Shown in pieces: positions 7,480-17,175 of a stretch of DNA of 32,002 nucleotides. A program made the position numbers and the translations under genes. The stretch comes from Bacteroidota bacterium (GTDB lineage: Bacteria > Bacteroidota > Rhodothermia > Rhodothermales > Bin80), in contig JAPOUL010000102.1 in NCBI GenBank assembly GCA_026708685.1, positions 1 through 32,002 on the forward strand, read 5' to 3'. Positions within the stretch are counted from its first letter, which is position 1, and every line of letters begins with the position of its first letter. The notes beneath the pieces were generated by a model. The model saw only the letters and a list, made by a program, of their open reading frames with translations. It was not told where the DNA came from and did not search any database.

Positions 7480-9264
7480 ATGCCGAAAAATCTCTTGGAC
7501 ATTCATGATGATGAGATTCGCCAGCGAATAAGCTTTGGTGAGGATAGTTACTGGGAATTCAAACAAATTGAATTCAAAGGTGATCAACCAGTGAGCCCTC
7601 GCAGGAACGATCTGGCAGATGAGTTGATTGCTTTTGCCAATGCTGAAGGTGGATTTCTCATGTGTGGGGTTACTGATGATGGGCAGATCCAAGGAATGTC
7701 AAGACAGCAGATGGTAGCACTCAATCAAATGCTGGTTGAGATCAGTAGTCATTCAGTTGATCCACCACTACGTATCAATGTTGTTCATCGGTCCATTGAT
7801 GATAAGACATTTGTTCTTGTGGAGATTAGGAAGGGAGTTTCTGTTCATGCGCGTTCAGGCCGGGCATATATTCGGGTTGGGGGAAGTAAACGGAGACTCA
7901 CGGGTAACGAACGACTCAGATTAGCACAAAAGCATGCTCAGAGTCGTTTTTTATGGTTAGATCAACAGGTCGTGGAGAACACTGGGTTCGAAACCCTTGA
8001 AAAACGACTGTGGGCACCGCTCATTAGCAGTCAATCAAAAGGGTCTCCTATCATTGCTCTATCCAAGATTGGACTCCTAACCGATGATGGTGGTGTATTT
8101 CGTGCAACAGTTGCTGGGATTCTTTTATGCACCAACCTTCCACAACAATGGCTCCCGCATGCGATGATTATGGCTACCATGTACCACGGGAAGGATCGTA
8201 CATCCAAGCAGCTTGATTCACAAGAGATTTCGGGACCACTACAGCAACAGATATCAGATGCCGTAAAATTCGTTGTCCGCAACATGCGGGTAGTAGCCCG
8301 CAAAACACCAGCACGCGAGAATATTCCACAGTACAGTGAAGTTGCCCTCTTTGAGTCTATTGTGAATGCCGTTGTTCATCGTGACTACTCCATGTCCTCC
8401 ATGAGAATAAGACTGTCGATGTTTGAAGATCGTCTAGAAATTGACTCTCCAGGGCATTTGCCCAACGGGCTGACCATTGAAAGTATGAATTCAAAACAGT
8501 CCACGCGTAATGAAACACTCGCCTCCATATTTGGGCGTCTTCAAGTTGGTGAAATTCCAGGCTCTCGCCACCGACGCTATATGATGGAAAGACGGGGAGA
8601 TGGTGTACCACTCATTCTTGATGAGACACTGTCTACCTCTGGATTAAAACCCGACTATCAACTCATAGATCAGTGTAATTTGGTGTTGACCATACCAGCT
8701 GCCAAAGTAGACTATACACCTTCGGATGTAACCATTACCGTAAGCTCCTGCGGAAATCCTATTAATGGAGCCGATGTAATGATCCTATTTCCAAACAAAT
8801 CTTGGCATCAGGATGCTACGGATGAGTCTGGAAGTGCTCTTTTTCACCTGTATGCCATGCATCTTCCACTCACCGTTTTTGTAGCGAAGATGGGCTATAG
8901 TGCTCATTTGGAGAAACAATGGATTCCAATTGAGCAGAATCTCACGATAGAATTGAATCCACTTAAAGCTGGTGGAGGGCTCATCATTAAAGGTGGGTTT
9001 GGGGTGATTCCTGGACTGCATGGGCAAATCAATCCAATGCGAGATTTCTATGACCGTCTATCCATGTATGCCACGAATATTTCCGTTGAGGAAGGGCAAC
9101 AGCAACCTGTCTATTTCTCATTCGGAGAAACACTCCGACTGATGGACACCAGTAATGTGAAAATGCTCGTTACCGTTGAAAAAATTATTGGTGATACTGC
9201 TTTGATTCAGTATCAGCAAGTCCACCAATTTCCAGAAAACGAATCACAATCGTTCCAAGGATAA
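7480..9264 (+). CDS. AlbA_2 (Schlafen-like) / GHKL ATPase-like protein with extra beta-rich C-terminal domains
   Basis: From ATG 7480 the protein has 594 residues. Residues 18-145 form an AlbA_2 (Schlafen AlbA-like) domain: GEDSYWEFK, then ELIAFANAEGGFLMCGVTDDG, then a strand-rich end with AYIRVGG. Residues 280-405 match the HATPase_c_4 module of RecG-like putative transcriptional regulators: N-box-like FESIVNAVVHRDYS (291-304), then GHLPNGL (325-331), RN (343-344) and a degenerate glycine motif RRGDGVP (371-377). Such proteins usually end soon after this module. Here residues about 415-492 resemble a carboxypeptidase-regulatory-like beta-sandwich (GNPINGADVMILFP...DESGSALFHL), and 495-585 form a further beta-rich unit ending in VEKIIGDTALIQYQ. 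Family members are treated as regulators or putative defence proteins, and the role here is unknown. The frame opens at TTG 7414, but that TTG is part of a TTGACA hexamer, and ATG 7480 starts at the domain edge. Confidence 0.85.
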   Translation: MPKNLLDIHDDEIRQRISFGEDSYWEFKQIEFKGDQPVSPRRNDLADELIAFANAEGGFLMCGVTDDGQIQGMSRQQMVALNQMLVEISSHSVDPPLRINVVHRSIDDKTFVLVEIRKGVSVHARSGRAYIRVGGSKRRLTGNERLRLAQKHAQSRFLWLDQQVVENTGFETLEKRLWAPLISSQSKGSPIIALSKIGLLTDDGGVFRATVAGILLCTNLPQQWLPHAMIMATMYHGKDRTSKQLDSQEISGPLQQQISDAVKFVVRNMRVVARKTPARENIPQYSEVALFESIVNAVVHRDYSMSSMRIRLSMFEDRLEIDSPGHLPNGLTIESMNSKQSTRNETLASIFGRLQVGEIPGSRHRRYMMERRGDGVPLILDETLSTSGLKPDYQLIDQCNLVLTIPAAKVDYTPSDVTITVSSCGNPINGADVMILFPNKSWHQDATDESGSALFHLYAMHLPLTVFVAKMGYSAHLEKQWIPIEQNLTIELNPLKAGGGLIIKGGFGVIPGLHGQINPMRDFYDRLSMYATNISVEEGQQQPVYFSFGETLRLMDTSNVKMLVTVEKIIGDTALIQYQQVHQFPENESQSFQG

Positions 9265-9272
9265 ATGTACCT

Positions 9273-9309
9273 CATTGGAATTCAATGCCAATGATTAATA
9301 CCTAATCAT
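9273..9309 (+). terminator. two overlapping hairpins after the AlbA_2 gene
   Basis: CATTGG (9273-9278) pairs with CCAATG (9288-9293), and ATGATTA (9291-9297) pairs perfectly with TAATCAT (9303-9309) around loop ATACC. They share three bases, so they compete. Starting 9 bases after the stop codon, they suit termination or 3' end protection, but there is no T-run. Confidence 0.35.
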
Positions 9310-9334
9310 CAGTTCATGGGGCATTAGGATCTTC

Positions 9335-9511
9335 GTGATTCATTCTCTGAAACGTACTCCATTTTACGACTTGATTGATCTACTCCGCGAAGAAGTACTC
9401 AAAGGTGCAAGTCGTAGAGAGTTGGATTCACTAGTCAGAAATACAGTCAGGACGATAGGCCCTCAATACAATCGCATGCTTCACTGGAAACAAGGGTTTG
9501 GATCAAGGTGA
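9335..9511 (+). CDS. possible small protein or gene remnant, 58 codons
   Basis: A GTG-started frame encodes 58 residues beginning VIHSLKRTPFYDLIDLLREE and ending WKQGFGSR. The composition is plausible for a helical, basic small protein, with no cysteine and no membrane segment, and I do not recognise it. There is no clear ribosome-binding site. It may be the remnant of a longer gene, since downstream frames are broken by stops. It lies in the gap between the convergent AlbA_2 and sppA genes. Confidence 0.3.
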   Translation: MIHSLKRTPFYDLIDLLREEVLKGASRRELDSLVRNTVRTIGPQYNRMLHWKQGFGSR

Positions 9512-9700
9512 TCAAAAGGGTATTGTGATGCCATCTAAGCCTACACACCGAATGGATGATGTGGGACAATTCAAAGATGCTCAATAGAATCATCCTGCAA
9601 AAGAATTGATGCTAATGGAGTGCAGATAAATCGTGAAGCACATCCCTCCATGACTTGGACAATTGACCACTGATGATTTCTACGTTTTCGTGATTCGTGA
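9512..9700. other. non-coding remainder of the convergent gap
   Basis: Together with 9265-9334 this makes up the non-genic part of the 436-base gap between AlbA_2 (plus) and sppA (minus). All frames are interrupted. Apart from the inverted repeat at 9668-9706, nothing recognisable is seen. Confidence 0.4.
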
Positions 9701-9706
9701 TCAGTG
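9668..9706 (-). terminator. inverted repeat spanning the sppA stop codon
   Basis: CACTGAT (9668-9674) pairs with ATCAGTG (9700-9706), separated by 25 bases. The right arm includes the sppA stop codon. It could form the end of the sppA transcript, but the long loop and missing T-run make this weak. Confidence 0.2.
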
Positions 9707-11476
9707 AGCGGTTTTCACCTCCAAAGGCATCCGAGCAATCGGGATTCCCTGCAGCTGAATCGCTTCGTCAACAAGGCGAGCTTCTTTGCGGATCATGGTT
9801 TCAACAGGTGATTCAAAGGTGGTGCGTATACGAGTGAGTAGCAAATCCAAATACTGATCCACCAGCGTTTCGGGTTGGGGTAGTCGTTTAACTCGATACC
9901 TTCCATCTTCAAGGCCAGCCTTATGGGCCGCGATCCGAATGGCATCATCAAGGTTTCCAAGTTCGTCAACAAGGCCTGCCTCCAAGGCATCACTGCCCGT
10001 CCAGACTCGCCCCTGAGCAACGGCATGAACCGCATCAGTGGTCATCATGCGATTTTCCGATACACGCTCAAGGAATTTATCGTAGGTCTCACTCAAAGAG
10101 CGTTCAAACATTGCTCGCTCAGCAGGACGAAGTGGGCGCATGCCAGAAAGCATGTCGGCATAATCACTGGTGGTAACATGGTCAGAGGTAATGCCCAACT
10201 TGGTCTCTAGCATCTGGCCAAGACTAAAATGCATCCCATAGACTCCAATAGAGCCCGTCAAGGTATGGTGGGAGGCGACAATGGTATCCCCCGCAGTTGC
10301 AAGCCAGTAACCACCTGAAGCCGCGAGATCTCCCATAGAGACAATCACGGGCTTGACATCAGAGGTTTCACGAACGGATTGCCACATGGCCTCACTGGCA
10401 GTCGCACTTCCGCCGGGCGAATCAATTCGTAACACAACGGCTTTGACGCGATCATCCTCCCGAAATTTTTCCATGGATTTCTGAAAACTGGAAGCTCCCA
10501 AATATCCATTGAGTTCATTGCTGCTACCACTGATGATGACACCACTGGCATTCATGATTCCGATCGTTCCATCAGAGTCAGATGGTCCGCCAGTAGTAGA
10601 CGGGTAGTAGTGAGCAAGGCTTACGGTGTTGAGGTCCTCGTCCGAGTCAATCCACTTCGCGATGAGTCGATCCACATGTTCACTCTGTAATAATCCATCA
10701 AGCAAGCCGTATTGTAGAGCATCCTCTGTCGTGAATAAGGTCCCGGATTGCATCAACTGCTGAACCTCCTCTTGAGTTAGGTTGCGTGCGTCAGCAACCG
10801 TACTGGTCATTAAATCATTCCACTGATCAACGATCACCTTTAATTGTGCACGGTTCTCATCCGACAAATCCTCACGCGTGTAGGGTTCAATACCCCCTTT
10901 GTAGGTGCCAACCCGTAACACCGTCGGCTCAATATTCAGTTTATCCAGTAACCCTTTGTAGAAGTTTACGCCCAAATAGAAACCGTTAAACTCAAAAAAT
11001 GCCCTAGGCGGCCCGTAGACACTGTCAGCGGCAGTGGCCAGGAAGTAATCGGGCTCACGCATGGCAAGATCTCCAGATGTGGATGCAATGAGTGGTTTCC
11101 CACTTTTTTTGAACTCAAGAAGAGACTCTCTGATTTCCACGAGGGTCGCCCATCCCGTGATGATCCCCTGTGGCTTGAGCCAGACAGCTTCAATACGATC
11201 ATCGGTTGCAGCATGCTCAAGAGCACTCTGAATCTGATTCAGCCCCTGTGGCTGAGGGACATCCAAGAGTTCATATAACGGATCCGAAGTTCCAAGCTCA
11301 TTTATGGGGCCCGAAAGGCTTAATACCAGTACGGACTCAGAAGCGATGGATGGATCACTGGTGGAAACGGTGGAGGCAATGAGTCCTGCCATGATCATGC
11401 CACCAACAACAAAGAGAAGTCCGAATGCAATAAATGAGCCCAGTACACTGGCTAAGAGGGTTGAAAAGAAGCGCAT
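9701..11476 (-). CDS. sppA: signal peptide peptidase SppA, long (67K) form
   Basis: This inner-membrane serine protease degrades cleaved signal peptides, with its active site facing the periplasm. The 591 residues match the long bacterial form made of two tandem S49 domains. A transmembrane anchor occupies about 10-35. The Ser-Lys dyad is visible as in E. coli: general-base lysine K193 in VGTYKGGIEPY in the N-terminal domain, and nucleophile S387 in GDLAASGGYW in the C-terminal domain, with the oxyanion segment IDSPGGS at 351-357. ATG 11476 begins directly with the anchor. The gene diverges from hrcA, and the gap between them holds a CIRCE-geometry inverted repeat, so heat-shock control of sppA is conceivable. 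The gene is intact and appears monocistronic. Confidence 0.95.
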   Translation of the reverse strand: MRFFSTLLASVLGSFIAFGLLFVVGGMIMAGLIASTVSTSDPSIASESVLVLSLSGPINELGTSDPLYELLDVPQPQGLNQIQSALEHAATDDRIEAVWLKPQGIITGWATLVEIRESLLEFKKSGKPLIASTSGDLAMREPDYFLATAADSVYGPPRAFFEFNGFYLGVNFYKGLLDKLNIEPTVLRVGTYKGGIEPYTREDLSDENRAQLKVIVDQWNDLMTSTVADARNLTQEEVQQLMQSGTLFTTEDALQYGLLDGLLQSEHVDRLIAKWIDSDEDLNTVSLAHYYPSTTGGPSDSDGTIGIMNASGVIISGSSNELNGYLGASSFQKSMEKFREDDRVKAVVLRIDSPGGSATASEAMWQSVRETSDVKPVIVSMGDLAASGGYWLATAGDTIVASHHTLTGSIGVYGMHFSLGQMLETKLGITSDHVTTSDYADMLSGMRPLRPAERAMFERSLSETYDKFLERVSENRMMTTDAVHAVAQGRVWTGSDALEAGLVDELGNLDDAIRIAAHKAGLEDGRYRVKRLPQPETLVDQYLDLLLTRIRTTFESPVETMIRKEARLVDEAIQLQGIPIARMPLEVKTAH

Positions 11477-11518
11477 GAATAGTGAAAGAGTGATCTATTA
11501 AGTACGTAGGGATGAGCA

Positions 11519-11545
11519 TCTGGTTTCTTTCAAGATGAAACCAGA
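11519..11545. promoter_or_regulatory. perfect 9-N9-9 inverted repeat between sppA and hrcA, candidate HrcA operator
   Basis: TCTGGTTTC (11519-11527), a 9-base spacer, then GAAACCAGA (11537-11545). The arms are perfect and the repeat stops at exactly 9 bases on each side. HrcA's known operator CIRCE is TTAGCACTC-N9-GAGTGCTAA, with the same arm length and spacer but a different sequence. The site is 43 bases upstream of the sppA start and 104 bases upstream of hrcA. No canonical CIRCE is present in the gap. HrcA autoregulation through a diverged operator is an inference. Confidence 0.5.
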
Positions 11546-11649
11546 CCAACTTAAAACGGGTTTATACCATCAATGCGACAAAATGACCGACATTCTCAGC
11601 AAGATCCCCAATTTTTAACTTGGCAAACAATTTGCACAGGTTTTCAGCG

Positions 11650-12756
11650 ATGAAGCGAGTTGAGCCTACATATCAGAAGCCAATCTCCCCCGCATTGACG
11701 GATCGTGAGCGTGCGATCCTGCGGTTAGTCGTGCATAACTTTATCAATACGGCTGGCCCCGTCGGTTCACGAAAACTTGCCCGAAAGTCTTCTCTGGGCC
11801 TCAGTGCTGCCACAGTACGCAATACCCTTTGTGATCTGGAAGAACTTGGTTATCTCCGACATCTCCATCGATCCGCCGGTCGCATGCCTACGGAGCTGGG
11901 CTACAGAGCATTTGTCAATGAGCTCATGGAGACACCAGAGTTATCGGCACCTGAGCGTAGACTCCTGAAAGGACGATTAGACCGCCTGATGGGGGATGCA
12001 GATAGTCTATTTAGAGAGACATCTCGTTTACTGGCTCGTATGTCCAACCTCTTGGCTGTAGTCCTGAGTCCCAACATTTCTACGGGGATCCTGGAAAGGC
12101 TGGATGTGGTTTCGCTGTCGGAATCGAAGATCATGATCGTGATCAGCGTCAAGAGCCAGCTGGTCAAAACCATTATCTACGAAACCAATATGGAAGTTCG
12201 TCGGCAAGATCTCGATCGTATCGTCTCCATCTTAAATGAACGCTTAGCAGGACTGTCCCTTGAAGAAATTCGGCAAGAATATGCTGAACGCATCCGGGAT
12301 CTTGATGACGATCCTACCGGTATCGTGCAGTTGATTCTCAACGAGTCGGCGGTAGTATTCGGCGATTCCAATGAAGGCCGACTGTCCCATTCAGGAACGG
12401 GAGCACTTCTTTCCCAGCCAGAATTTCAGAGGACCAGTGAGATGCGTCAACTGATTGACCTGATTGAGGATGAAGGATTCGTTGTTCAACTTTTTGAGCA
12501 GGCACCCGGCAGTCAGTTGGATCCCAATCGATGGGTCTCTGTTGGGATCGGTAGCGAAATTCAGGATGAATCCGTGAGTCCCTATTCCATCGTGACGGCC
12601 CGATATACGATTGGAGAGAGTTCAGGAACCGTTGGACTTCTTGGTCCTATCCGAATGGATTACGGACGTGCCATCTCTTTGGTTGAGACCATGGCTACCT
12701 TACTCAATCGTACGGCTATCACAAGTTCAAGACAACATAATCACCCGAATGGTTAA
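11650..12756 (+). CDS. hrcA: heat-inducible transcription repressor HrcA
   Basis: HrcA represses the class I heat-shock genes by binding CIRCE and is released when GroEL is titrated by unfolded protein. From ATG 11650 the product has 368 residues. The N-terminal winged helix-turn-helix is clear: LTDRERAILRLVV, then GPVGSRKLARKSSLGLSAATVRNTLCDLEELGYL, then SAGRMPTELGYRAFV. The middle GAF-like domain and the C-terminal segment (YTIGESSGTVGLLGPIRMDYGRAISLVE) follow the family. A TTG at 11620 extends the frame by 10 residues, but ATG 11650 has AGG 9 bases upstream and is preferred. It overlaps grpE by 8 bases, forming an hrcA-grpE-dnaJ operon. No dnaK is in the window. Confidence 0.95.
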   Translation: MKRVEPTYQKPISPALTDRERAILRLVVHNFINTAGPVGSRKLARKSSLGLSAATVRNTLCDLEELGYLRHLHRSAGRMPTELGYRAFVNELMETPELSAPERRLLKGRLDRLMGDADSLFRETSRLLARMSNLLAVVLSPNISTGILERLDVVSLSESKIMIVISVKSQLVKTIIYETNMEVRRQDLDRIVSILNERLAGLSLEEIRQEYAERIRDLDDDPTGIVQLILNESAVVFGDSNEGRLSHSGTGALLSQPEFQRTSEMRQLIDLIEDEGFVVQLFEQAPGSQLDPNRWVSVGIGSEIQDESVSPYSIVTARYTIGESSGTVGLLGPIRMDYGRAISLVETMATLLNRTAITSSRQHNHPNG

Positions 12757-13369
12757 AGAATTTACCGAGGAAATAGATGAGTCCATTGAGACATTGGACC
12801 CCGATGAGGGATCCGACCATGAGACTCCAAGTGAAAGCGATTCTGTGAATGAGTCCATTTCTGAGGATCCACCAGATCCGCTTGCCCAATGTTCAGAAGA
12901 GTTGGCCAATGAAAAAGACCTGCGCCTTCGCCTCTCTGCGGAATTTGCCAACTATCGGCGACGCATGGAGAATCAACGGATAGAATGGTCTGTGCGAGCC
13001 AAGTCTGGGGTGATACGGAATCTATTGCCTATTCTAGATGATCTGGAACGATCGTTGGATGCTGCGGAGCAGACTGATTCGGAAGATGTGGCCTTTACAT
13101 CCTTAAAATCGGGGGTATCCCTCGTCAATCAGAATTTTAATGCAGAGCTTGAGAAGTTGGGATTGGAGAGAATTCAATCCGTAGGTAAAGAATTTGATGA
13201 AGAGCTGCATGAAGCTGTTGGACAAGCACCAACCCCCGATGATGCTCAGAATGGGCATGTGATCCACGAAAGCCAGTCAGGATACCGTTTAGGTAAGCAG
13301 GTGCTTCGCCATGCAAAAGTGATTGTCGCAGTTTCCAGTGTACCCGCACCAGATGAGACGGAGTCGTGA
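12749..13369 (+). CDS. grpE: nucleotide exchange factor GrpE
   Basis: GrpE is the cytosolic cochaperone that releases ADP from DnaK. The product has 206 residues: an acidic disordered N-terminus to about 50, a long coiled-coil helix ([24 protein letters not shown]), and the beta-wing domain with the family signature running through [13 protein letters not shown] to [17 protein letters not shown] near the C-terminus. The ATG at 12749 lies inside the last codons of hrcA, and the stop TGA overlaps the dnaJ ATG (TGATG), so all three genes should be translationally coupled. The frame is open further upstream to 12611, but that part overlaps hrcA and lacks GrpE features. The partner DnaK must be encoded elsewhere. 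Confidence 0.95.
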   Translation: MVKEFTEEIDESIETLDPDEGSDHETPSESDSVNESISEDPPDPLAQCSEELANEKDLRLRLSAEFANYRRRMENQRIEWSVRAKSGVIRNLLPILDDLERSLDAAEQTDSEDVAFTSLKSGVSLVNQNFNAELEKLGLERIQSVGKEFDEELHEAVGQAPTPDDAQNGHVIHESQSGYRLGKQVLRHAKVIVAVSSVPAPDETES

Positions 13370-14523
13370 TGAGTGACTACTATGATGTATTGGGGGTCAG
13401 TCGGAATGCCTCGTCGGATGAAATCAAAAAAGCGTATCGCAAGAAAGCTCTCGAGAACCACCCCGACCGTAACCCCGATGATCAGGCTGCTGAGACTCGA
13501 TTTAAAGAGGCCGCGGTCGCTTATGAAGTGCTCAGTGATCAAAAGAAGCGTGACATCTATGATCAATATGGTGAAGCTGGGCTCAAGGGAGCCGCAGGTG
13601 GTGGACAGCCAGGCTTTAATAGTGTGAATGATATTTTCAGTGCCTTCAGTGATATTTTTGGTGGATCGCAAGGAGGAATGTTTGATGATCTCTTCGGTGG
13701 AGGTCGCCGCCAACGTCGTTATCAGGGGGAGCGAGGGGGTGATATTCACCATCAACTGGAACTCACTCTTGAAGAAATTGCGGAGGGGACCGAGAAGCGG
13801 GTGAAAGTGTATCGGATGACAACCTGCATGGCATGTGAAGGCAGTGGTGCCAAAGGGGGGCCGAGTGCACTCAAGGTATGTCCTGCCTGCAATGGATCTG
13901 GAGAAATACGTCATGTTCGCAACACTCCACTTGGACAAATGGTGAGTGTGACCGTGTGCCCCCAGTGTCAGGGTATGGGCAAAATCATTGAGGAAAAATG
14001 CCCTGAGTGCAGAGGAACTGGACGCATTGACACCGAGTCATCCATCAAGGTTAAAGTACCTGCCGGTGTAGAGGATCAAATGGTCATCAACTTGCGCAAT
14101 CAGGGTCATGCCGGGCTCCGTGGTGGACCTCCTGGGGATTTGAGAATAGAAATTCGAGAAAAAACCCATGAGCATTTCATTCGGCGCGGGAGCGATCTGA
14201 TCTATAATCTGGAGATCTCTTTTCCAGATGCAGCATTGGGTACAGAAATGGAAGTACCAACATTGACGGGAAGGGCAATGGTCAAAATTGATCCAGGTAC
14301 TCAGCCTGACAAGATTCTGCGCATGCAGGGAAAAGGATTGCAGGAGCTTCGTACTTCCCGAAGAGGAGATCAACTGATACGAATCCGAATCAAGACTCCA
14401 ACGAGCCTGTCGGATTCTGACAAAAAATTACTAGAACAACTCAAGGAATCTCCTACATTTTCATCCAATCACTCGGAGATGAATACATCCTTCTTTTCCA
14501 AAGTAAAAGGGGCCTTTGGCTAA
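13369..14523 (+). CDS. dnaJ: chaperone DnaJ (Hsp40), type I
   Basis: DnaJ delivers unfolded clients to DnaK and stimulates its ATPase. The 384 residues carry all type I parts: a J domain (4-70) with the HPD tripeptide at 31-33, a Gly/Phe-rich linker (75-115), four zinc-binding CxxCxGxG repeats (C153/C156, C171/C174, C197/C200, C211/C214), and two C-terminal client-binding domains. ATG 13369 overlaps the grpE stop as TGATG. A GTG at 13366 is possible but less likely. It is the third gene of the hrcA operon. A palindrome of CIRCE-like half-sites at 13863-13872 is inside the coding sequence and is probably incidental. Confidence 0.97.
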   Translation: MSDYYDVLGVSRNASSDEIKKAYRKKALENHPDRNPDDQAAETRFKEAAVAYEVLSDQKKRDIYDQYGEAGLKGAAGGGQPGFNSVNDIFSAFSDIFGGSQGGMFDDLFGGGRRQRRYQGERGGDIHHQLELTLEEIAEGTEKRVKVYRMTTCMACEGSGAKGGPSALKVCPACNGSGEIRHVRNTPLGQMVSVTVCPQCQGMGKIIEEKCPECRGTGRIDTESSIKVKVPAGVEDQMVINLRNQGHAGLRGGPPGDLRIEIREKTHEHFIRRGSDLIYNLEISFPDAALGTEMEVPTLTGRAMVKIDPGTQPDKILRMQGKGLQELRTSRRGDQLIRIRIKTPTSLSDSDKKLLEQLKESPTFSSNHSEMNTSFFSKVKGAFG

Positions 14524-14577
14524 TATGCCAATCTATGGCTTGACTGAACCCAAACTGTGCTTCAGGCACTGATGTCC

Positions 14578-17172
14578 ATGGCAGCATACCCGTTTCGGGA
14601 GATCGAGAAAAAGTGGCAGACGTACTGGGAATCGAAGAAAACTTTTCGAACACCAGTGGATGTGGATACCACCAAACCCAAGTACTATGTTTTGGACATG
14701 TTTCCCTATCCGAGCGGTGCGGGGCTTCATGTCGGTCATCCAGAGGGGTATACCGCCACTGATATTGTAGCACGCTACAAACGGATGTGCGGGTTTAATG
14801 TGCTCCATCCCATTGGTTGGGATGCCTTTGGACTTCCTGCAGAGCAGTATGCTTTACGGACCGGGACCCATCCAAGGATCACCACTGAGCGTAACATCAA
14901 TCGGTTTCGCCAGCAACTCCAGTCCCTTGGGTTCTCCTATGACTGGGATCGCGAGGTGGATACCACTGACCCGAATTATTTTAAATGGACCCAGTGGATC
15001 TTCCTGAAACTCCTGGAGAGAGGGCTCGCATATGAAGCTAAGGTTCCCGTATGGTGGTGTGAAGAACTTGGAACCACGCTTGCCAATGAAGAAGTCGTTG
15101 ATGGCAAGAGTGATATCGGTGGGCACCCCTGTGAACGGCGGATGCTACGCCAGTGGGTTCTTCGGATTACCCACTATGCAGAGCGACTGCTTGAAGGACT
15201 GGATCATACCGATTGGCCCCAGAGCACCAAGGAAATGCAGCGGAACTGGATCGGACGCAGCCAGGGTGCAGAGATTGACTTTGCAGTCAAGGGGCTTGAA
15301 TCTCCACTCATCCGGGTCTATACCACACGCCCCGATACGATCTTTGGTGCGACCTACATGGTTTTAGCTCCTGAGCACCCCCTAGTTGAGCAGATCACTA
15401 CGAAAGATCAGCTCCCCGAAGTGCACCATTACCAGCTACTTGCATCTCGCAAGAGTGATTTGGAGCGTACGGAATTACAGAAAAACAAAACGGGCGTGTT
15501 TACCGGTGCATTCGTCATGAACCCTGCCACTCAGGGGGAGATTCCGATCTGGATTGCGGATTATGTCCTGTCGTCCTATGGTACGGGAGCCATCATGGGG
15601 GTTCCAGGCCAGGATGAACGCGACTGGGCATTTGCAGCGAAATATGATTTGCCCATCGTACGGACCGTTCAACCCCCTGCGGACTTTACCGGGTTTGCAT
15701 ATACGGGAGATGGTCCAGCCATCAACAGTGGTTTTCTCAACGGTTTATCCATCTCTGAAGCCAAGGAAAAGATCATTGAATGGCTTGAGAAAGACGGGGT
15801 TGGAACGCGAAAAGTCAACTATAAACTGCGGGACTGGCTGTTTTCCCGGCAACGGTACTGGGGAGAGCCCATTCCTGTTGTGTTTGAAGACGAGCAGGTA
15901 TGCTCTCTCCCCGAAAATGCTCTCCCCATTACGCTCCCTGAACTGGAAGAATTTAAGCCAAGTGGAACTCCTGAAGGTCCTCTGGCGCTTGCTGAAGACT
16001 GGATTATCACCACCAATCCTGACTCAGGTAAGGCTGCACGCCGCGAAACCAACACCATGCCTCAGTGGGCTGGATCCTGCTGGTATTTCTTGCGCTATAT
16101 TGATCCTCATAATTCAGAATGTCTTGTAGATTCTGAACTGGAAAAGTACTGGATGCCCGTGGATCTCTATATTGGCGGTGCCGAACATGCCGTTCTCCAT
16201 CTCCTTTATGCCCGCTTTTGGCATATGGTTCTCTACGATGCAGGTGTCGTGTCCACCCCAGAACCGTTTGCAAAACTCGTTCATCAGGGCATGATTCTTG
16301 GTGAACTGGAGTATACTGGATGGAAAAATCATGAAACGAATCAATGGGTCAGCTCTGAATATGTAGCTCTTGGGAAGCACATTGAGACGGATGTTCATCT
16401 TGAAGCCATACTCATCCATCAGGACCAGGTAATCAAAGATGGAGAGAACTTTGTGTTAAAAGATGCTCCCCACATTCAACTGGATGTTCGGGCTCACAAG
16501 ATGAGCAAGAGCCGCGGCAATGTCATCAATCCAGACGACATAATCACGCAATATGGTGCAGATGCTTTCCGATTGTATGAGATGTTCATGGGACCGCTTG
16601 AGCAGGTCAAGCCATGGAGTACCCGCGGAGTCCACGGCACCTTTCGATTTCTGAATCGAGTGTGGCGATTGATCACCGATCAGCCGTTGAGTGATCAGGA
16701 ACCCAATCGGACTCAACTGCGTCTTCTCCATCAATGTATTGATCGCGTTACCAGCGATATTGAGGCTCTGCGGATGAACACCGCTATCGCCTCCCTCATG
16801 GAGTTTACCAATGCAGCGTTCAAGTGGAAAGAGTTGCCCCGCAAGATCGTAGAGCCTTTTCTTTTGCTACTGTCTCCCTTTGCCCCTCATCTATGTGAAG
16901 AATTATGGGAGTGGATCGGACATGAAGAATCCCTGGCTTATATGTCGTGGCCAGACGTTCAGCAAGAGCATCTGAAAGAGGACATGGTAGACTTGCCCGT
17001 ACAGGTGAATGGAAGGGTTCGTGCAACGATTCGCGTAGCCATGGATGCGGATCAGAAAGAAGTGATTGAGTCTGCACTGGATGAACCCAATGTCGTACGC
17101 TTTTTGGAGGGGAAACCACCGAAGAGAGAGATCTATGTGCCAGGGCGCATCTTAAACCTTGTCTCTGGATAA
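14578..17172 (+). CDS. leuS: leucyl-tRNA synthetase
   Basis: This class Ia synthetase charges tRNA-Leu in the cytosol. From ATG 14578 the protein has 864 residues, the usual bacterial size. The HIGH-type motif appears as HVGH in [15 protein letters not shown] near residue 50. The CP1 editing domain has [20 protein letters not shown], the zinc-region and catalytic segments follow, and KMSKS ([10 protein letters not shown]) is near 640. The C-terminal anticodon-binding domain ends in [13 protein letters not shown] and a short [14 protein letters not shown] tail. Candidate starts are GTG 14557, ATG 14572 and ATG 14578; the last begins at the conserved [11 protein letters not shown] segment. It is 54 bases after dnaJ and 3 bases before bshB1, so it may share the upstream transcript. 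Confidence 0.97.
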   Translation: MAAYPFREIEKKWQTYWESKKTFRTPVDVDTTKPKYYVLDMFPYPSGAGLHVGHPEGYTATDIVARYKRMCGFNVLHPIGWDAFGLPAEQYALRTGTHPRITTERNINRFRQQLQSLGFSYDWDREVDTTDPNYFKWTQWIFLKLLERGLAYEAKVPVWWCEELGTTLANEEVVDGKSDIGGHPCERRMLRQWVLRITHYAERLLEGLDHTDWPQSTKEMQRNWIGRSQGAEIDFAVKGLESPLIRVYTTRPDTIFGATYMVLAPEHPLVEQITTKDQLPEVHHYQLLASRKSDLERTELQKNKTGVFTGAFVMNPATQGEIPIWIADYVLSSYGTGAIMGVPGQDERDWAFAAKYDLPIVRTVQPPADFTGFAYTGDGPAINSGFLNGLSISEAKEKIIEWLEKDGVGTRKVNYKLRDWLFSRQRYWGEPIPVVFEDEQVCSLPENALPITLPELEEFKPSGTPEGPLALAEDWIITTNPDSGKAARRETNTMPQWAGSCWYFLRYIDPHNSECLVDSELEKYWMPVDLYIGGAEHAVLHLLYARFWHMVLYDAGVVSTPEPFAKLVHQGMILGELEYTGWKNHETNQWVSSEYVALGKHIETDVHLEAILIHQDQVIKDGENFVLKDAPHIQLDVRAHKMSKSRGNVINPDDIITQYGADAFRLYEMFMGPLEQVKPWSTRGVHGTFRFLNRVWRLITDQPLSDQEPNRTQLRLLHQCIDRVTSDIEALRMNTAIASLMEFTNAAFKWKELPRKIVEPFLLLLSPFAPHLCEELWEWIGHEESLAYMSWPDVQQEHLKEDMVDLPVQVNGRVRATIRVAMDADQKEVIESALDEPNVVRFLEGKPPKREIYVPGRILNLVSG

Positions 17173-17175
17173 ATC

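Noticed and set aside
7984..7996. GGGTT-CGA-AACCC, resembling a tRNA T-arm with TTCGA
   Set aside because: It lies inside the AlbA_2 gene in a conserved reading frame, and no acceptor, D or anticodon arms fit around it.
411..9264. Treating res, mod, the propeller, the small gene and the AlbA_2 gene as one defence operon
   Set aside because: The propeller and small gene are on the opposite strand, and the AlbA_2 gene is over 2 kb from mod with its own upstream gap. Only res-mod are clearly one unit.
13863..13872. GAGTGCACTC, made of CIRCE-like half-sites
   Set aside because: The half-sites abut without the 9-base spacer and lie inside dnaJ coding sequence.
13246..13938. 230-codon open frame on the minus strand
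   Set aside because: It is the shadow of grpE and dnaJ. The protein has no recognisable domain and both sense genes are certain.
15554..16129. 191-codon open frame on the plus strand
   Set aside because: It is an out-of-frame shadow inside leuS.
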